A DNA stretch of 64,000 nucleotides. Origin: Gautieria morchelliformis. Taxonomy: Eukaryota > Basidiomycota > Agaricomycetes > Gomphales > Gomphaceae. Shown piece after piece: positions 45,005 to 55,900 of the stretch. The translations under genes and the position numbers were made by a program. Location of the stretch: the NCBI GenBank assembly GCA_015179125.1, contig WHVA01000212.1, forward strand, positions 1 to 64,000. The letters are read 5' to 3'. Each line of letters opens with the position of its first letter. The stretch's first letter is position 1. The notes beneath the pieces were generated by a model, which was not told where the DNA came from, did not search any database, and worked only from the letters and a program-made list of their open reading frames with translations.

Positions 45005-45236
45005 CTGAGAACAAAAAAGACAAGTTTGACTGGTGGCTCATCTAGAAGAGCTGCCAGAGATCCTGCCACATAGGTTCTTGAACAGCCCATGCTCAGAGCT
45101 GTGGGTGTCCTCGGCCATTTTGTGATAGGTGGGGCACAGTGGGGATGGTGCTCTTTTGATGCGGTGCATGTGTTTGTTGCTGGAGATCAGCTCTTCTAGA
45201 TGAGCCACCAGCCAAACTTGTCTTTTTTGTTCTCAG
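45005..45236. repeat. 49-bp inverted repeat with 134-bp spacer
   Basis: Arms 45005-45053 and 45188-45236 are inverted complements with one mismatch (ctgagaac...gaagagctg). The spacer contains a minus-strand LINE tail piece (45117-45175), so the inversion happened within LINE debris. Confidence 0.85.
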
Positions 45237-45475
45237 GTTAATGATGCTTTGATAGACATTGGCCGCATGTTGGAAGAATTTGGTGTCAGCTTATCCCACC
45301 ATGGCCTACCTGAGCCTGTAATGCAAATTCCAGGTCTACGAGGAAGTGGTGGGTGGTCTCATCTGCTTTGTGATAGATGGGGCACAGTGGGGATGGTGCT
45401 CTTTTGATGCAGTGCATGTGTAAACCTCCCTCTGAGCATTGACGCTCTTTGTGGTCATGGGTGAGCGTGGTCTTG
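45117..45475 (-). pseudogene. LINE tail fragments (two partial copies)
   Basis: 45117-45175 and 45308-45421 both read, on the minus strand, H-M-H-x-I-K-R-A-P-S-P-L-C-P-x-Y-H-K, the tail seen in L1. They are partial and end abruptly. 45421-45475 is a piece of the dispersed repeat found in the fold-back arms. Confidence 0.7.
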
Positions 45476-45544
45476 TCATGGTTCATTTATTCTGTGAATC
45501 ATTCCTCAACACACAGCAAACAACCTCCCAAAAGAACGACCAGC
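45476..45544. repeat. LTR-like end fragment
   Basis: tgtcatggttcatttattctgtgaatcattcctcaacacacag resembles, in reverse, 63335-63395, where it is preceded by a purine tract. Probably the start of another LTR family; it truncates the endonuclease of LINE L2. Confidence 0.45.
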
Positions 45545-45833
45545 ACTCAGAACTCACCTCATTAGACTGTAAAACAAATGAGGCTGTGTTTACCAGTATC
45601 ACCGAATGCTTGGCAGCCGAGTCAGTAAGGTGGGAAGTAGGATACAGTACTTGCCAATTGTGATTAGCCTTCGTGTTTCCCAGCATGTCTATGTAGGGTT
45701 CTTGTAGCAGTATTAGGTCTTGCTCTGTGTGTATTGTAGAGTTGATGAGGTCATATTGGGCCTTGTCGGATTTATTGAGATTTTGTTGGTATATTCTCAG
45801 TCTCTTTGGGGATGGTTCTAGCATATAAGTCAT
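45545..45833 (-). pseudogene. LINE L2 ORF2, endonuclease N-terminus
   Basis: ATG at 45833-45831 overlaps the ORF1 stop as TGATG, an arrangement suited to termination-reinitiation. Motifs: LRIYQQNLNKS (catalytic N), DLILLQEPY (catalytic E), SVILVNT. Cut off at about 45545 by foreign sequence before the remaining catalytic residues. Confidence 0.85.
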
Positions 45834-47769
45834 CACGGCTGGGCTGGTGGGGGCGGCCCATTGTGTTCATCTATGTCACCCCTTCGAGCAGTGGGGCCTA
45901 GGCTGATGTTGTTGGGAGTGGTGGCAGGGCGGACATGTGGCTGTGGAGGTCCTGGCTGTGCTTGGCGTCCTTCCTGAGGGGGGGGTGGCCTGCACCTGAA
46001 GGGCAGGGTCACCTGCCTGTACCCACCTTTCCTGTGTGTGACTGTCTCCAAGTCCCAGGTGTATGTTGGCTTAAATGGCTGAGTGGTCGGCAGGATCATA
46101 GGGGGGGGGGTGGTTTGGAGGGCTGTGACATGTGAGTCCAGGCTTCTTCGGTGGGAAAATAGGGCATCTGATTCTCCAGCAGTTTAGCATCCATCTCCGC
46201 ACACTTACCTAGGAATGTGGGGCAGGCCCTGGCCCAACTGGTGTGGTCGTTCGTCCTGCTGTTTTGGAACCCTTCAAGACTTTGGTGTTATTGCTAACAC
46301 TTCAATCTATCAGAACGTGTCGTTTATGAGACTCAAAGAATATTAAACAATGCTGCAGCACAACTCCGGAAATAATTTAATATTTGTACCTTGGTTGCAA
46401 TCCGCATAAAAACTAGTCCAAGTTAATATGGATGGAAGGCAATACGTTTCTTAGCAGCACTGAACAATAAACTAAAAGAATGTAGGTTCAAGGACACTAT
46501 CGGGGTCCAAGCATATTCCAAAATATAAAGGAATGTACTTAGCAGGTGAGTTTATAAATGCACTGCCCTGATAATCTACCAGCGCACAGCAATAAAACGA
46601 GGGATGAATGAGTTTTAGAAGTGACTTGTGAAAGTCTCTAATCAGGAAAATCAACTGATCAGATCGTCTCGGGTATTGGAGTGCGAATGGCAAGACTATC
46701 AATTGACAGACTCACTCTGTAGAATTACACCCGGAGGATTAGTCCAAGTGGCTAAGCAGTAAAGTAACTACTTAACAAGGAATTAGACACTAAAGTAAGT
46801 GAATAACCCTAGCTGGGATTAGCAGCTTAGTAAGATGCAAGTCACATGAGGTCACGTGGATAGAAGATGTTAGATTGCTAGAATGATGATTCAAGGAGGT
46901 CAGAATGGCCTCCTTTTATATTGTAAAATACACAGGATTACATAAAATGGGGTTCTTCTATCTATTAGGCGAGTGATGTCATAAGTAAATATTTGCACTG
47001 CTGAAACACACCCTCGTAACTATTGCGGCGTGTTTGTGCAAAGAAATTGGAAATAGATAGCCAATCACCTTCCCTGGTTTGCACAGCCTTACACAGCCTT
47101 TCACAGCCTTGCACTGCTCTGCACAGACCTACACAGCCGCTATGACATCAAGGGGCCTATTTGGTGTCGTAGTGTTGCGTTTGGAGGATCCTTCATCCAA
47201 TAGGCTTTATCAAACCTGCACCCTAGTTTTGGCTTTGTACATCTTTGTGTGACTTTGTACGCAGCCTTCCACAGCCATGGTTGCTACGATGCAAGTCATG
47301 TGCCAGCTGGGTTTGAATTGCACAGGCTTGTGTAAGCGGTAGAGGACACATTCAGTCTCAGTGGCTGAGTTTGAGTGAGCCAAGGTACTGGAGTTGTAGG
47401 TGCTTGAGTGCCTGCAACTCCAAGTTTACGGTTCGTGGGAAGCTCCGGTCGGAGTTTGAAACTGAGCGGCTGTGGCAGAGTTGTGGACCTGTGTGGGTTT
47501 ATAACTCTGCCTGACAGAATAAGGAGTTTTTGAGCCAGGGAAGCCAAGTTAAATGGCAAAAAAATAAAAGGAAATTCAAGGAATATTTGAATAGAATTCT
47601 CCCAACAATAGCCACGTGTATTAGCTACTATCATCTGGGAAAACAAGGTTTTAAAGGGATTTTTATCCTTTTTTCATGAGGCTTTTTGTTAGCAACGGTT
47701 CCCACACACCTGCACAATGTACAGTATTGCTTCGTCTAGTCGCAGGGTGAGGTTTTCTGCCCACTGCAT
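45833..47769 (-). pseudogene. LINE L2 ORF1, C-terminal part, split by a solo LTR
   Basis: The zinc-knuckle end is C-x-G-Q-K-T-S-P-C (one stop after it), then YCTLC...DHTSWARACPTF, and the conserved PYFPTEEAWT block near 46170, followed by a Pro-rich tail ending at 45833. The 46260-47708 LTR interrupts the knuckle. Nucleic-acid-binding ORF1 protein of Tad-like LINEs by family resemblance. Confidence 0.8.
46260..47708. repeat. solo LTR, 1449 bp, duplication cctgc
   Basis: tgttttggaa...cacaca, flanked by cctgc at 46255-46259 and 47709-47713. A copy of almost the same length and sequence is at 61178-62627. Internal sequence has a run of cacagccttg-like repeats (about 47080-47140). No matching internal element lies in the window, so orientation is unknown. 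Calling it an LTR rests on the tg...ca ends and 5-bp duplication. Confidence 0.85.
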
Positions 47770-49039
47770 TGTCATGACTCATTTATTTCTTGTACCCAAT
47801 AACTCCATTCTCCCTTTCATCACTCCACTTCTATGTTTGCTCCGATCGCTCTTCGCCGAATTCACCGAACAGTTATTCGCTACTCACATCATTCACCAGT
47901 AGCCACCCCAGCAAACATGATCAACATCCTTTATCTGGCTTGATGGTTCATCACTGGTCCCCTCACCTTCTCAACTCAACCCCCTTTTGGGTGTTCCTAT
48001 GGCTGGAATACATTCGCGGGACATCCTACCCATAGATCGTGTGGGATCAACCCGTCATGACTCGTTTATTTCCCTTACCCAGCTATCCCTACTTTCCCCT
48101 TGACCACTCCTCCTCTATGTCCGCTCCATTTTCTCTTCACCCCATTCGCCAAACAACCATTCACTACTCGCATCATTCACCAGCAGGCATGCCATCAAAC
48201 ATGATCGACATCCTTTACCCGGCTTGATGGTTCATCACTGGTCCCATCATCTTCTCAACTCAACCCCCTTTGGGTGTTCCTATGGCCGGAATGCATTCGT
48301 GGGACATCCTACCCATAGATCATGTGGGATCAACCGAGCAGACAAAGAGTCTGTGCAGGGTAACGTGTATGCAGGTCTCAAGGTGTGTTTTCATACATAA
48401 GTACCTTCGCCCTCTTTCCTCCCCATTGTTTCATCTTTGCACCCTTCTTTCATTCCATTGTACGTGTATTTCATCTATTTGTATCCTGACTGCGCACCCC
48501 TATCCAACCCTGACTCAAGATGGCCTCTTTCCTATTCACTGATATCATATGAACATTCGATATAAGTAGCTTACATTCGCATGTATATTCCCCAGTTCAA
48601 TTATCATATGTCTATCTTGTGCAAAACTTGACCTCACTGTGACCATCGTCTTAAGCCCTCTCCTATAGATTTCTATCTTCGACCAGAGGAGGACTTAACA
48701 CCACTGGTGAGTTTTCGTACTTCACCTTCATTACCTTAGTCTTCGTACTATTATCGGTGCTGCCAGCGAAGGGCTCCGAAGGAGCACCTTCGCCGGTGAA
48801 AGAATCGTTGCTGCTTAAACAACCTTTCCATGACACCTTGCATGTTACATCGTCAAGTGCCATGGGCAACTTTGCTATGACTGTAGATAGGGCGAGCCCT
48901 GTTCGGGCAGCCCTCTTACCTTATGAACATTTATTGGTTTATCTTATTCGCCAAATGGCACACCTCTTCACACAAGCTATTCGGGCATTCAGTGTGTTCA
49001 CTAATACACGATATTAACGCCTAAAAACCAATCTTGAAA
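47770..49039 (+). repeat. G2 LTR 5' fragment plus full LTR in tandem
   Basis: 47770-48054 is a 5' LTR fragment; 48055-49039 is a nearly complete LTR whose last bases read cttgaaa instead of cttgaca. Outer flanks tgcat and tgcgt differ at one base. This is the same arrangement as 41845-43098. The antisense ORF of the LTR is open (48663-48869). Confidence 0.8.
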
Positions 49040-49161
49040 GTGCGTGGCTGCAGGTTTGGCTGGCAGTGTGGCGCTGTTTGGGCTTGATACACCTGGCCTT
49101 GTCGATCATGTTGAGGGGGAGTTTATTGTTCTCTTCCACCCCCCACCGCTCGCCCTCCCTC
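49040..49161 (-). pseudogene. LINE L2 ORF1, middle piece
   Basis: Minus-strand translation gives NNKLPLNMIDKARCIKP...QTCSHA, the conserved stretch of LINE ORF1 that follows the P-L-x-F block. It continues without a gap from 49861 once the LTR and one ccctc are removed. Confidence 0.75.
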
Positions 49162-49855
49162 TGTTACATATCGGAAATCCCAGAGGTCGGAACTAGAAAG
49201 GACAACGGCTTCAACTTATGTGTTGCGCCCCTGATGAAGTACCGTCCTAAGTATTTCAGATTTGACTTCCAGATGTCAGAGAAGGCGGAAGTCGAGAAGA
49301 GAGTGCTAAGGGTCGAGGGTCGGAGGACAAAGGTCGGAAGAGGCGGAAGACAGAGGATTGAGGGCGGAGAGAGACAAAGCTTGCAAGACTCGCTGTGCTA
49401 TGAACAGGAAATAGTGCGAAGGGATTCACGTATCAAAGTCAATTATCTGATTGCAGAAATGGAGGCATACATGAGGGGGTTTTATACAAAGAGCTGAAGC
49501 AACAAGTAATAGCATGGTACTAAGCAAAATCCGGAGAAGGGGGGAATCGGATAGACATACGGGGTAAGTATCTAATGTGGAACAAGGGGATGACAAGGGG
49601 GGTGCAGGGTAGAGTAAGTACAATGGTGAAGAACAAAGGTGCGTAAGTAAAATGGGCATCAGAACAAACGGAATTACGGAAATGGTAACTTGCTGTGTTC
49701 AGGGTCGAGTACGGGGGCCGCTGACTGGAGGTGGCCAGGGGTACTGAAGAACAAGGGGTCGAGGTTGAGGGTTGCGGATGTTGCGGAATAGAGTCGGAGG
49801 TGGTGTGGAGGTGTTGCGGAGGTGGCGGAGATGGTTGAGCAGAACGGTCGTAACA
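49162..49855 (-). repeat. solo LTR of gypsy A family, reversed (694 bp)
   Basis: tgttacatatcgg...cggtcgtaaca, flanked by ccctc (49157-49161 and 49856-49860). Reverse complement of the 1467-2156 LTR. Confidence 0.9.
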
Positions 49856-50345
49856 CCCTCTCCAGCTTGAAGTGCAGTGGTATAAACTCGAGCATGAGTG
49901 GGAACAGCCGTGCCTTTATTCTGGCATTGGGTGCGAGAGCCTTCGTGAATTGGACTCTGTGCCACACTTCATTGAGCCACCTTGCCGCTCCCTCAGAGTT
50001 GAGCTCAAACAAAACACTGCCATTAGCAAGCCTCTTGGCACCAACGATGGCTTGGGTGCCATGCCAATGACCTCGTTGACCCTTAGTATGAGCTTGGTGT
50101 TGTCTAGGTCAGCTATAATACGCTACCCCAGGTTTGAAGCGTCGACAAGCACCTGCCTTTGCTTGATCCCTTCTCTTGCCCATACCCTGGCATTGAGGGC
50201 AGGCACTTCCCCTGGCATCCACTGCGACGCTGCTGAGGCCTTGATTATGGCATCCCGGTAGGTGGTTGTAGTCTCGTTGATCTGAGTGGCCATGGTGGCG
50301 ACTGTGGCGGACATGGTCTGCATTATTCCCCGGCTCCGACTGAAA
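49856..50345 (-). pseudogene. LINE L2 ORF1, N-terminal part
   Basis: TTTYRDAI and AREGIKQRQVLVD (50320-50130), a stop and frame change, then FELNSEGAARWLN...RLFPLMLEFIPLHF (50010-49862). These are the hallmark blocks of Tad-like LINE ORF1 proteins. The 5' start is missing beyond about 50345. Confidence 0.8.
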
Positions 50346-51021
50346 GGAGGGGAGGGTTTTGTTACAAGATGTGGTATGGATACCTAGTGTGCCTTGTCAG
50401 GTTTAACTCCTAAGAAGCCTATTTTGTATTACCCTGCCTTAATGACTACTATCCCCCTCATGTTCAGCCACCAATCTCTTATACCACTCGAACCCTTTCC
50501 TTTCGATCATTATCTCGGATTGTATGGCCCTCTTTGCCCTTCTTTGTTCTCCCTGCACAATATCACCTTATCTCAATCTCCGATATTGTATCCCATCAAA
50601 ATCTTGGGCTCATTGCCATCTTACATGCCTAATTAGTTTTGCCTGTTCTCTTTAAATGTCTTATTATATTCCTCTCCTTTTGCAGCTGCGTACCGTTCAC
50701 CTTTTCTCGTCTGCATCGCATCTACAAGGTATGTCCTTTTCACCCTCTCTGCTCTTCTTGGCTGACCATGTCTACTGCATTTTGTCCTGTGCCGTGCCGT
50801 TGCCTTGTTATTTTGATTTCTTTAGTGTTCCTCGTCCATATCTATGTCCCACATACCCTTTGTCTACATCTCCAGCAGTCTCTCCTCCATCTGTCCTTCC
50901 GCATTGGCACACTCCTCCTTACAAAATCCTCAGCTCCCTTCTCCTACGTCGCACTGCGTCCTTTTTGGAATCATTGACTTCACGTGTCGGTATTTCCCTG
51001 TCTCGTACCGATCTCCGAGTT
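50346..51021. other. no gene recognised; target region of gypsy B
   Basis: Pyrimidine-rich sequence with possible splice-like signals (tttttgcag near 50690) but no protein I can identify. Gypsy B inserted at gagtt (51017-51021); the same region continues at 58346. Confidence 0.4.
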
Positions 51022-51568
51022 TGTTACGATACGATCTGTCGTAAGGTTGACCAAGGTCGGGAGCGAAGCCCGAGGTAAGGTCGCGAGGCGAGGTTTGGAT
51101 GGGGAAGTCGGAGAGGGACTTGGCTTCAGCTTATGTGCTGCGCCGACCCTACGCACAAGTCCCAACTTCGGAGGCAAACGAATAAGAGGCGAGGTTTGGC
51201 TTAAGAGGCGAGGCTTAGAAACCAGCTAAGGATCGAAGGGATACGATAGTTGATTTTCAGACTGAGGAGTAGGAATGCATACAAGGGGGTTATATACGAG
51301 CGAGGGTACTAGTCAGGGGCGAACATATTGGTGGAGGTCAGGGCGAGGTCAGGAGGCCGAGGTCAGGGCGAGGTAATATACGAATGATGGAGCGGAATCA
51401 GTAACTAAGGGGATACGGGCATGGGATCAAGGTCGGATATGAGCTCAAGCTCGGGCTCGGGCTCGGGCGCGGATATGGATCATATGTACTCGGGCACGAA
51501 TATCACACGGCTCGGGCTCGGAAGAAGGTTTTACCGGTAAGTAACCGGCCAAAGGCCGGGTTCTTACA
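51022..51568 (-). repeat. gypsy B 3' LTR (547 bp)
   Basis: On the minus strand it starts tgtaagaacccggcc and ends atcgtaaca. The polypurine tract gaggggatac lies just inside (51569-51578, minus strand). Contains a short gggctc hexamer array near 51450. Confidence 0.95.
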
Positions 51569-51740
51569 GTATCCCCTCATTATGGCCGAGACCCTCGAGG
51601 CCGTAATGTGAACAAGGTTCGCCTATCCTCGAATCTAGATCACGGCCTGATGTTAAGTAGCCGGAAAGGCGAAGCTTAAATCGTAGCCGAGGTTAGATAA
51701 AAGGGTGGGTAGGAGGCAGCGAACCCAAGTGCCAACGAAT

Positions 51741-52864
51741 ATGGTGCGCCCGCAACCCCTCTTCAACTCAGCTGTCGACGAGAACAGCGCGAACAACGCG
51801 TTCGACCAGACATTGCTGTCTGAGGAGAACGGAGCCTCGGGCGAGGTTATGCCCGAGGATCGACCCGAGGTTGGCACATTGCCAATTGTTGAGACGGGGG
51901 CCATCGATATGCGGCAGCCGTGGCAGGAAGGGCCGAATGGCAAAAAGATGAGTCGTCGAGTAGTATCGTTTTTGCTGTTCACTGACTTGAGTAGTACAAG
52001 CGAATGTTATTCTCGTACCACCCGACCGACTTGTCCCTATACGGGTACAAGCTCGCCGACAGGGGACCTCGTGAGTGGCAACTCGCGACCAAGGCCGAGG
52101 CGAGGTGCGCGTGCTGCGAAGAGCGCGACTATACGTGCCTTCGGGCCGTTAGTCTCGACTTCGGCCTCGCCGACCAGGGTGCCTGCATGTGGTGCAGGAC
52201 ACGCTCCTTGGGCTGTAGCATAGCCCAAGGTCGCCGCAGCAAGGCGACCTCAGGAAAAGGTCAGGCGGGTGCCGGGGGCAAGAAGCGAGCGAGGAGCGAG
52301 GAGGCCGAGGATGGGCCGAGGCCGAGGAAAGAGGCCAAGGTTCAGGATGAGGTTGAGGATGACAACGACTCGAGCGACTGGGTCGAGCGGAATCTCGAGA
52401 CGAGGGTTGAGAGGATGGAAGCGAGGATGAGCGAGGAGAAGGGTAAGGGGACAGAGGGAGCGAGGCAGAGTGAGGAGAAGGAAACCGAGGTGGAGGAAAC
52501 CGAGGTGGAAGGTCAGAGGGCGAAGAAGGACAAGAAAGTGAAAAGGTCGGAGCGAAGTGCGGAGATGAGGGAGTTGATAGCGGCGGTGAGGGACGTGGGA
52601 CAGAAGGTTGGCGAGGTTGGGGAAAAGGTGTGTGAGTTGTTGGGGGAGTTTAGGGCGGCGAACGATAGGATGAATCGGGCGGATGTGGAGTTTATGAGGA
52701 TAAGGAGGAGGTGGAATTATCTGAAGCGGATGCAGGGGGCGAGGGACTTGGCAGCTTATGGAGGACATGGGGGTCTGGTGGAGCGAAGTAGCAGTAGTAA
52801 TGAGGAGGAGTCAGGCGAGGGTAGCGAGGAGAGCGAGGGAGAGGATATGAGGATGGTGGAGTAA
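51741..52864 (+). CDS. antisense accessory gene of gypsy B: Zn2Cys6-type cluster protein
   Basis: About 360 residues. Exon 1 is 51741-51959 and exon 2 is 52001-52864, joined in phase 0 across a 41-nt intron (GTAGTA...CTGAC...CAAG; an acceptor 6 nt earlier is also possible). The cluster reads C-x2-C-x6-C-x15/16-C-x2-C-x6-C (CACC...TC...CMWC...GC) at about residues 105-140, the spacing of fungal Zn2Cys6 binuclear clusters. A basic stretch, a long acidic Glu/Lys region, a predicted coiled coil (VGEVGEKVCELLGEFRA), an R-R-R-W-N motif and an acidic Ser/Glu tail follow. The gene starts 172 bp from the 3' LTR and ends 122 bp from the convergent pol stop. No lesion is seen although pol is broken. Unusually for a transcription factor, the cluster is internal. 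Confidence 0.65.
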
Positions 52865-52986
52865 CTACTAAGAGAATAATGGAATTTCTTGGATTTTATC
52901 GATTTTTTTGATTTTATTTTGTTGTTCGGTTGTAAGGGGATTTTGTTATCTAGCTAGTGGGTTCATGGGGTTTAAACAAGGAATGG

Positions 52987-55900
52987 TCATAGAGCAGTCA
53001 AAGGTCCTGGCTTGGCCGGGTAAGATTCGTGGAAGTCAGTGACCAGCTCCGAGGCATGATCGAGCTCGGAAGCGAGGATCCACGAGGTTTCTTCGTCGGT
53101 ACCTTCGTAACCAGTCCACCTAACAAGATAGAGTAACTTGCAGCTCTTGCATCTATTATCGATCTTCGAGTCGAGGATTTCGGAAACCTCGAACTCGGGT
53201 TCGCCGTCGATAACGATTGGGGGCGGAGGCGGCTGAACTCGGTTCGGGATGGTGTTGGGCGAGGCTGGTTCGAGCATAGATACGTGGAATACTGGATGGA
53301 CTGAATGCATGTGTTCTGGAAGTCGAAGGGTGAAGGAGTGAGTACCCGCTCGGGAAATGATCTCAAAAGGCCCCAAGAACTTCTCAGCGAGCTTTTTGGT
53401 AGGGCGAGTCGTTCTGAAGTAGTGTGCCTTCACAAAGGCGAGGGATCCTACTTGGAAATCAGGAGCGGGTTTGCGGCGAACATTGGCCGAGGCTTGGTAG
53501 GTCTTCTGAGCCTCGAGGATGGCGCGGCGAAGTTCTTGGTGAAGCTCGTCCAGGTCAACCATGAAGTCTCAAGCTTGTGCCGAGGCGAGATCATGCTTGG
53601 GGTGAACTGCGAGGTTCGGATGGTAACCCTTATTAGCAAAGAAGGGGGATATGCCGGTGGTTGCACTAGGCGCATTGTTGTAGGCGAACTCGGAACCCCT
53701 GTCCGAGGTGACGTGCGAGGGGACTCCATGCTTGGAAAAGACATGAAGGACGAAGAGATGAGCGAGCTCTTGCGAGGTTATCTTGTCGGTGGTTGGAATG
53801 AAGATAACCTGCTTAGTGAAGCGGTCAACAATCACTAGTATGGAGGTGAACTCGGATGAAGGGGGAAGCTGCTCAATGAAATCCATAGAGATGGAATTCC
53901 AAGGCTTCTTGGGAACGGGAAGTTGTTTGAGGAGACCATAGGGTTTGTGACGTTGTGGCTTGCTTCGCATACAAGTGGTGCACGTCTTGTAATACTCCTT
54001 GACAAAGGATCTAATCCCTGGCCAAGTGTAGTCTCGTCGGATCAGCTCCAAGGTCTTGTTGGCCCCGAAGTGTCCTGAGAGAATGTGGTCGTGCTTGTAT
54101 TGCAGGATGCGAAGTCGAAGGTCTTGGGCCGCTGGAACATAGGTTCGGTTGTCAAGCTTGAGAAAACCCTCAGGGTCTGTGGTCCACCTCGGGTCATTAA
54201 CCAAGCCGAGGTGTGACTTGGCTATGGGGTCCGAGGGGAGGTTTGCTAGTATGTCAGCTCGGATCTGCTCGGTATCAAGCAGTGAAGCGGCTCGGAGTAC
54301 GACGGGAGCGAGGTTAGTAGCTCTAAGGGACAATGCCAGCTGGTGTTGGGTAAACACTGGCCGTAGGTTCTGTGGGTTTATGGTGGCAGAGTCGCTATTC
54401 CCCTCTTTAAGGTAGACGTCCCTTCGTCTAGTGAGTGAGTCAGGCTTCGTTCCGAGGCGACCAGGTCGGAAACGTATGGCGAGGTTGAATTGGGACAGGT
54501 ATTCTGACCACCGAGCTTGTTGACGGGTCAAGAGCTTCGTTGTTGAAAGGTATTCGAGGTTCTTGTGGTTGGTGATAACGTCGACAGGGTCGCCAGAGCC
54601 CTCTAGGTAGTGTCGCCAGCGTTGAAAAGCTTCAAAAATGGCAAGGAGCTCCTTGTCGTGAACATCGTAGTTGAGCTCGGTAGAGGTGAATGTGCGGGAG
54701 TGGAAAGCGACGTGATGAAGTTCACCTTCCGAGGTTCGCAGTGATAAGATTGCCGCTAAGGCATAATCTGAAGCATCAGTCTCTACGATTAGTGGAAGGT
54801 CAGGAATCCAGTGGGTAAGGATAGGAGCAGGTAGTGAACGCCTTCTTCAACAAGTTGAAGGCCTGCCGACAATCCTCGGAAAAGTTCCAAGGGGTGCCCT
54901 TGCAGGTGAGTCAGGTGAGAGGAATGGTGATGTCGGAGTAGTTGTGAATGAAACGTCGGTAGAAGTTGGCGAAACCGAGGAAGGACTGGATGTCGCGAAC
55001 TTTGCGAGGTTCAGGCCAGTCTTGAATGACCTTTACCTTGTCGTCCGCCATAGTGAGGCCCTCGGGAGAGAGTATGTAGCCGAGGAATTCAACTGAGTCG
55101 CAATGAAACTCGCATTTGTCTTCTTTGGTGAAGAGGTTGTTGAGTCATAGTCGTCGCAAGACTTCCTTGACATGTTCAACATGTTTGGAGGGGTCACTGG
55201 AGTAGATTAGAATGTCATCCAAGTATACCACCACACAAACGTCCAAAAGGTCGGCGAAAATCTCGTTCATGAATCTCTGGAAAGCAGCAGGGCCGTTAGT
55301 GAGACCAAATGGCATAACCAACCATTCAAAAGACCCATAGCGAGTCCTGAAGGCGGTTTTCCATTCGTCACCCTCGGCCACCCGTACGAGGTGGTAAGCG
55401 TGATGAAGGTCAACCTTCGTATAGATGTGAGCATTCTTTGGAGCATCAAGTAAGTCAGCAATCAATGGCAATGGATACCGATCCTTTTTCGAGATTTTGT
55501 TAAACCTCGGAAGTCGACGCATAACCGAAGTGAGCCATCTTTTTTGCGAACAAACAATACCAGTGCACCATGAGGCGAGTGTGAAGGTCGGATGAAACCG
55601 ATGTTCAAGTGCTCGTCAATGAACTCGCGAAGTGCTTTGAGTTCGGAAGCCGAGAGGGAGTAGATTGGACCGATAGGTGGCGAGGTCCCTTCTTCGAGGT
55701 TGATTTTGATATCGTGGGGTCGGTGGGGAGCTAGAGTGTCAGCGCGTGCTTTACTGAACACATCTGCAAATTCGTGATATACTTCGGGAACATGTTTCTT
55801 AACATTCTCAGAAAGTTCGGAGGAACTTTCTCCCGATGTTGCCCCTCTGGCGAGGAGCCCAGGCGAAGCCAGATCGAGCTGAAACACTTCGGACCCTTCC

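Larger units (their letters stand above)
45545..50345 (-). mobile_element. LINE L2 (minus strand), broken by several LTR insertions
   Basis: The pieces, read right to left, keep the order of one LINE: ORF1 N-part (50345-49856), ORF1 middle (49161-49040), zinc-knuckle region (47769-47709), ORF1 C-part (46259-45833), ORF2 endonuclease start (45833-45545). The gaps are LTRs: 49162-49855 (ccctc duplication), 47770-49039, and 46260-47708 (cctgc duplication). About 70 codons expected around the 47770-49039 insertion are missing, so that event also deleted sequence. Confidence 0.85.

Noticed and set aside
50394..51078. Plus-strand ORFs in the pyrimidine-rich target region of gypsy B
   Set aside because: Composition-driven frames, one of which runs into the LTR; no recognisable protein.
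52250..52768. Minus-strand ORF of 172 codons inside the gypsy B antisense gene
   Set aside because: Pro/Leu/His-rich translation is the complement of a Glu/Lys/Arg-rich coding region; a shadow frame.
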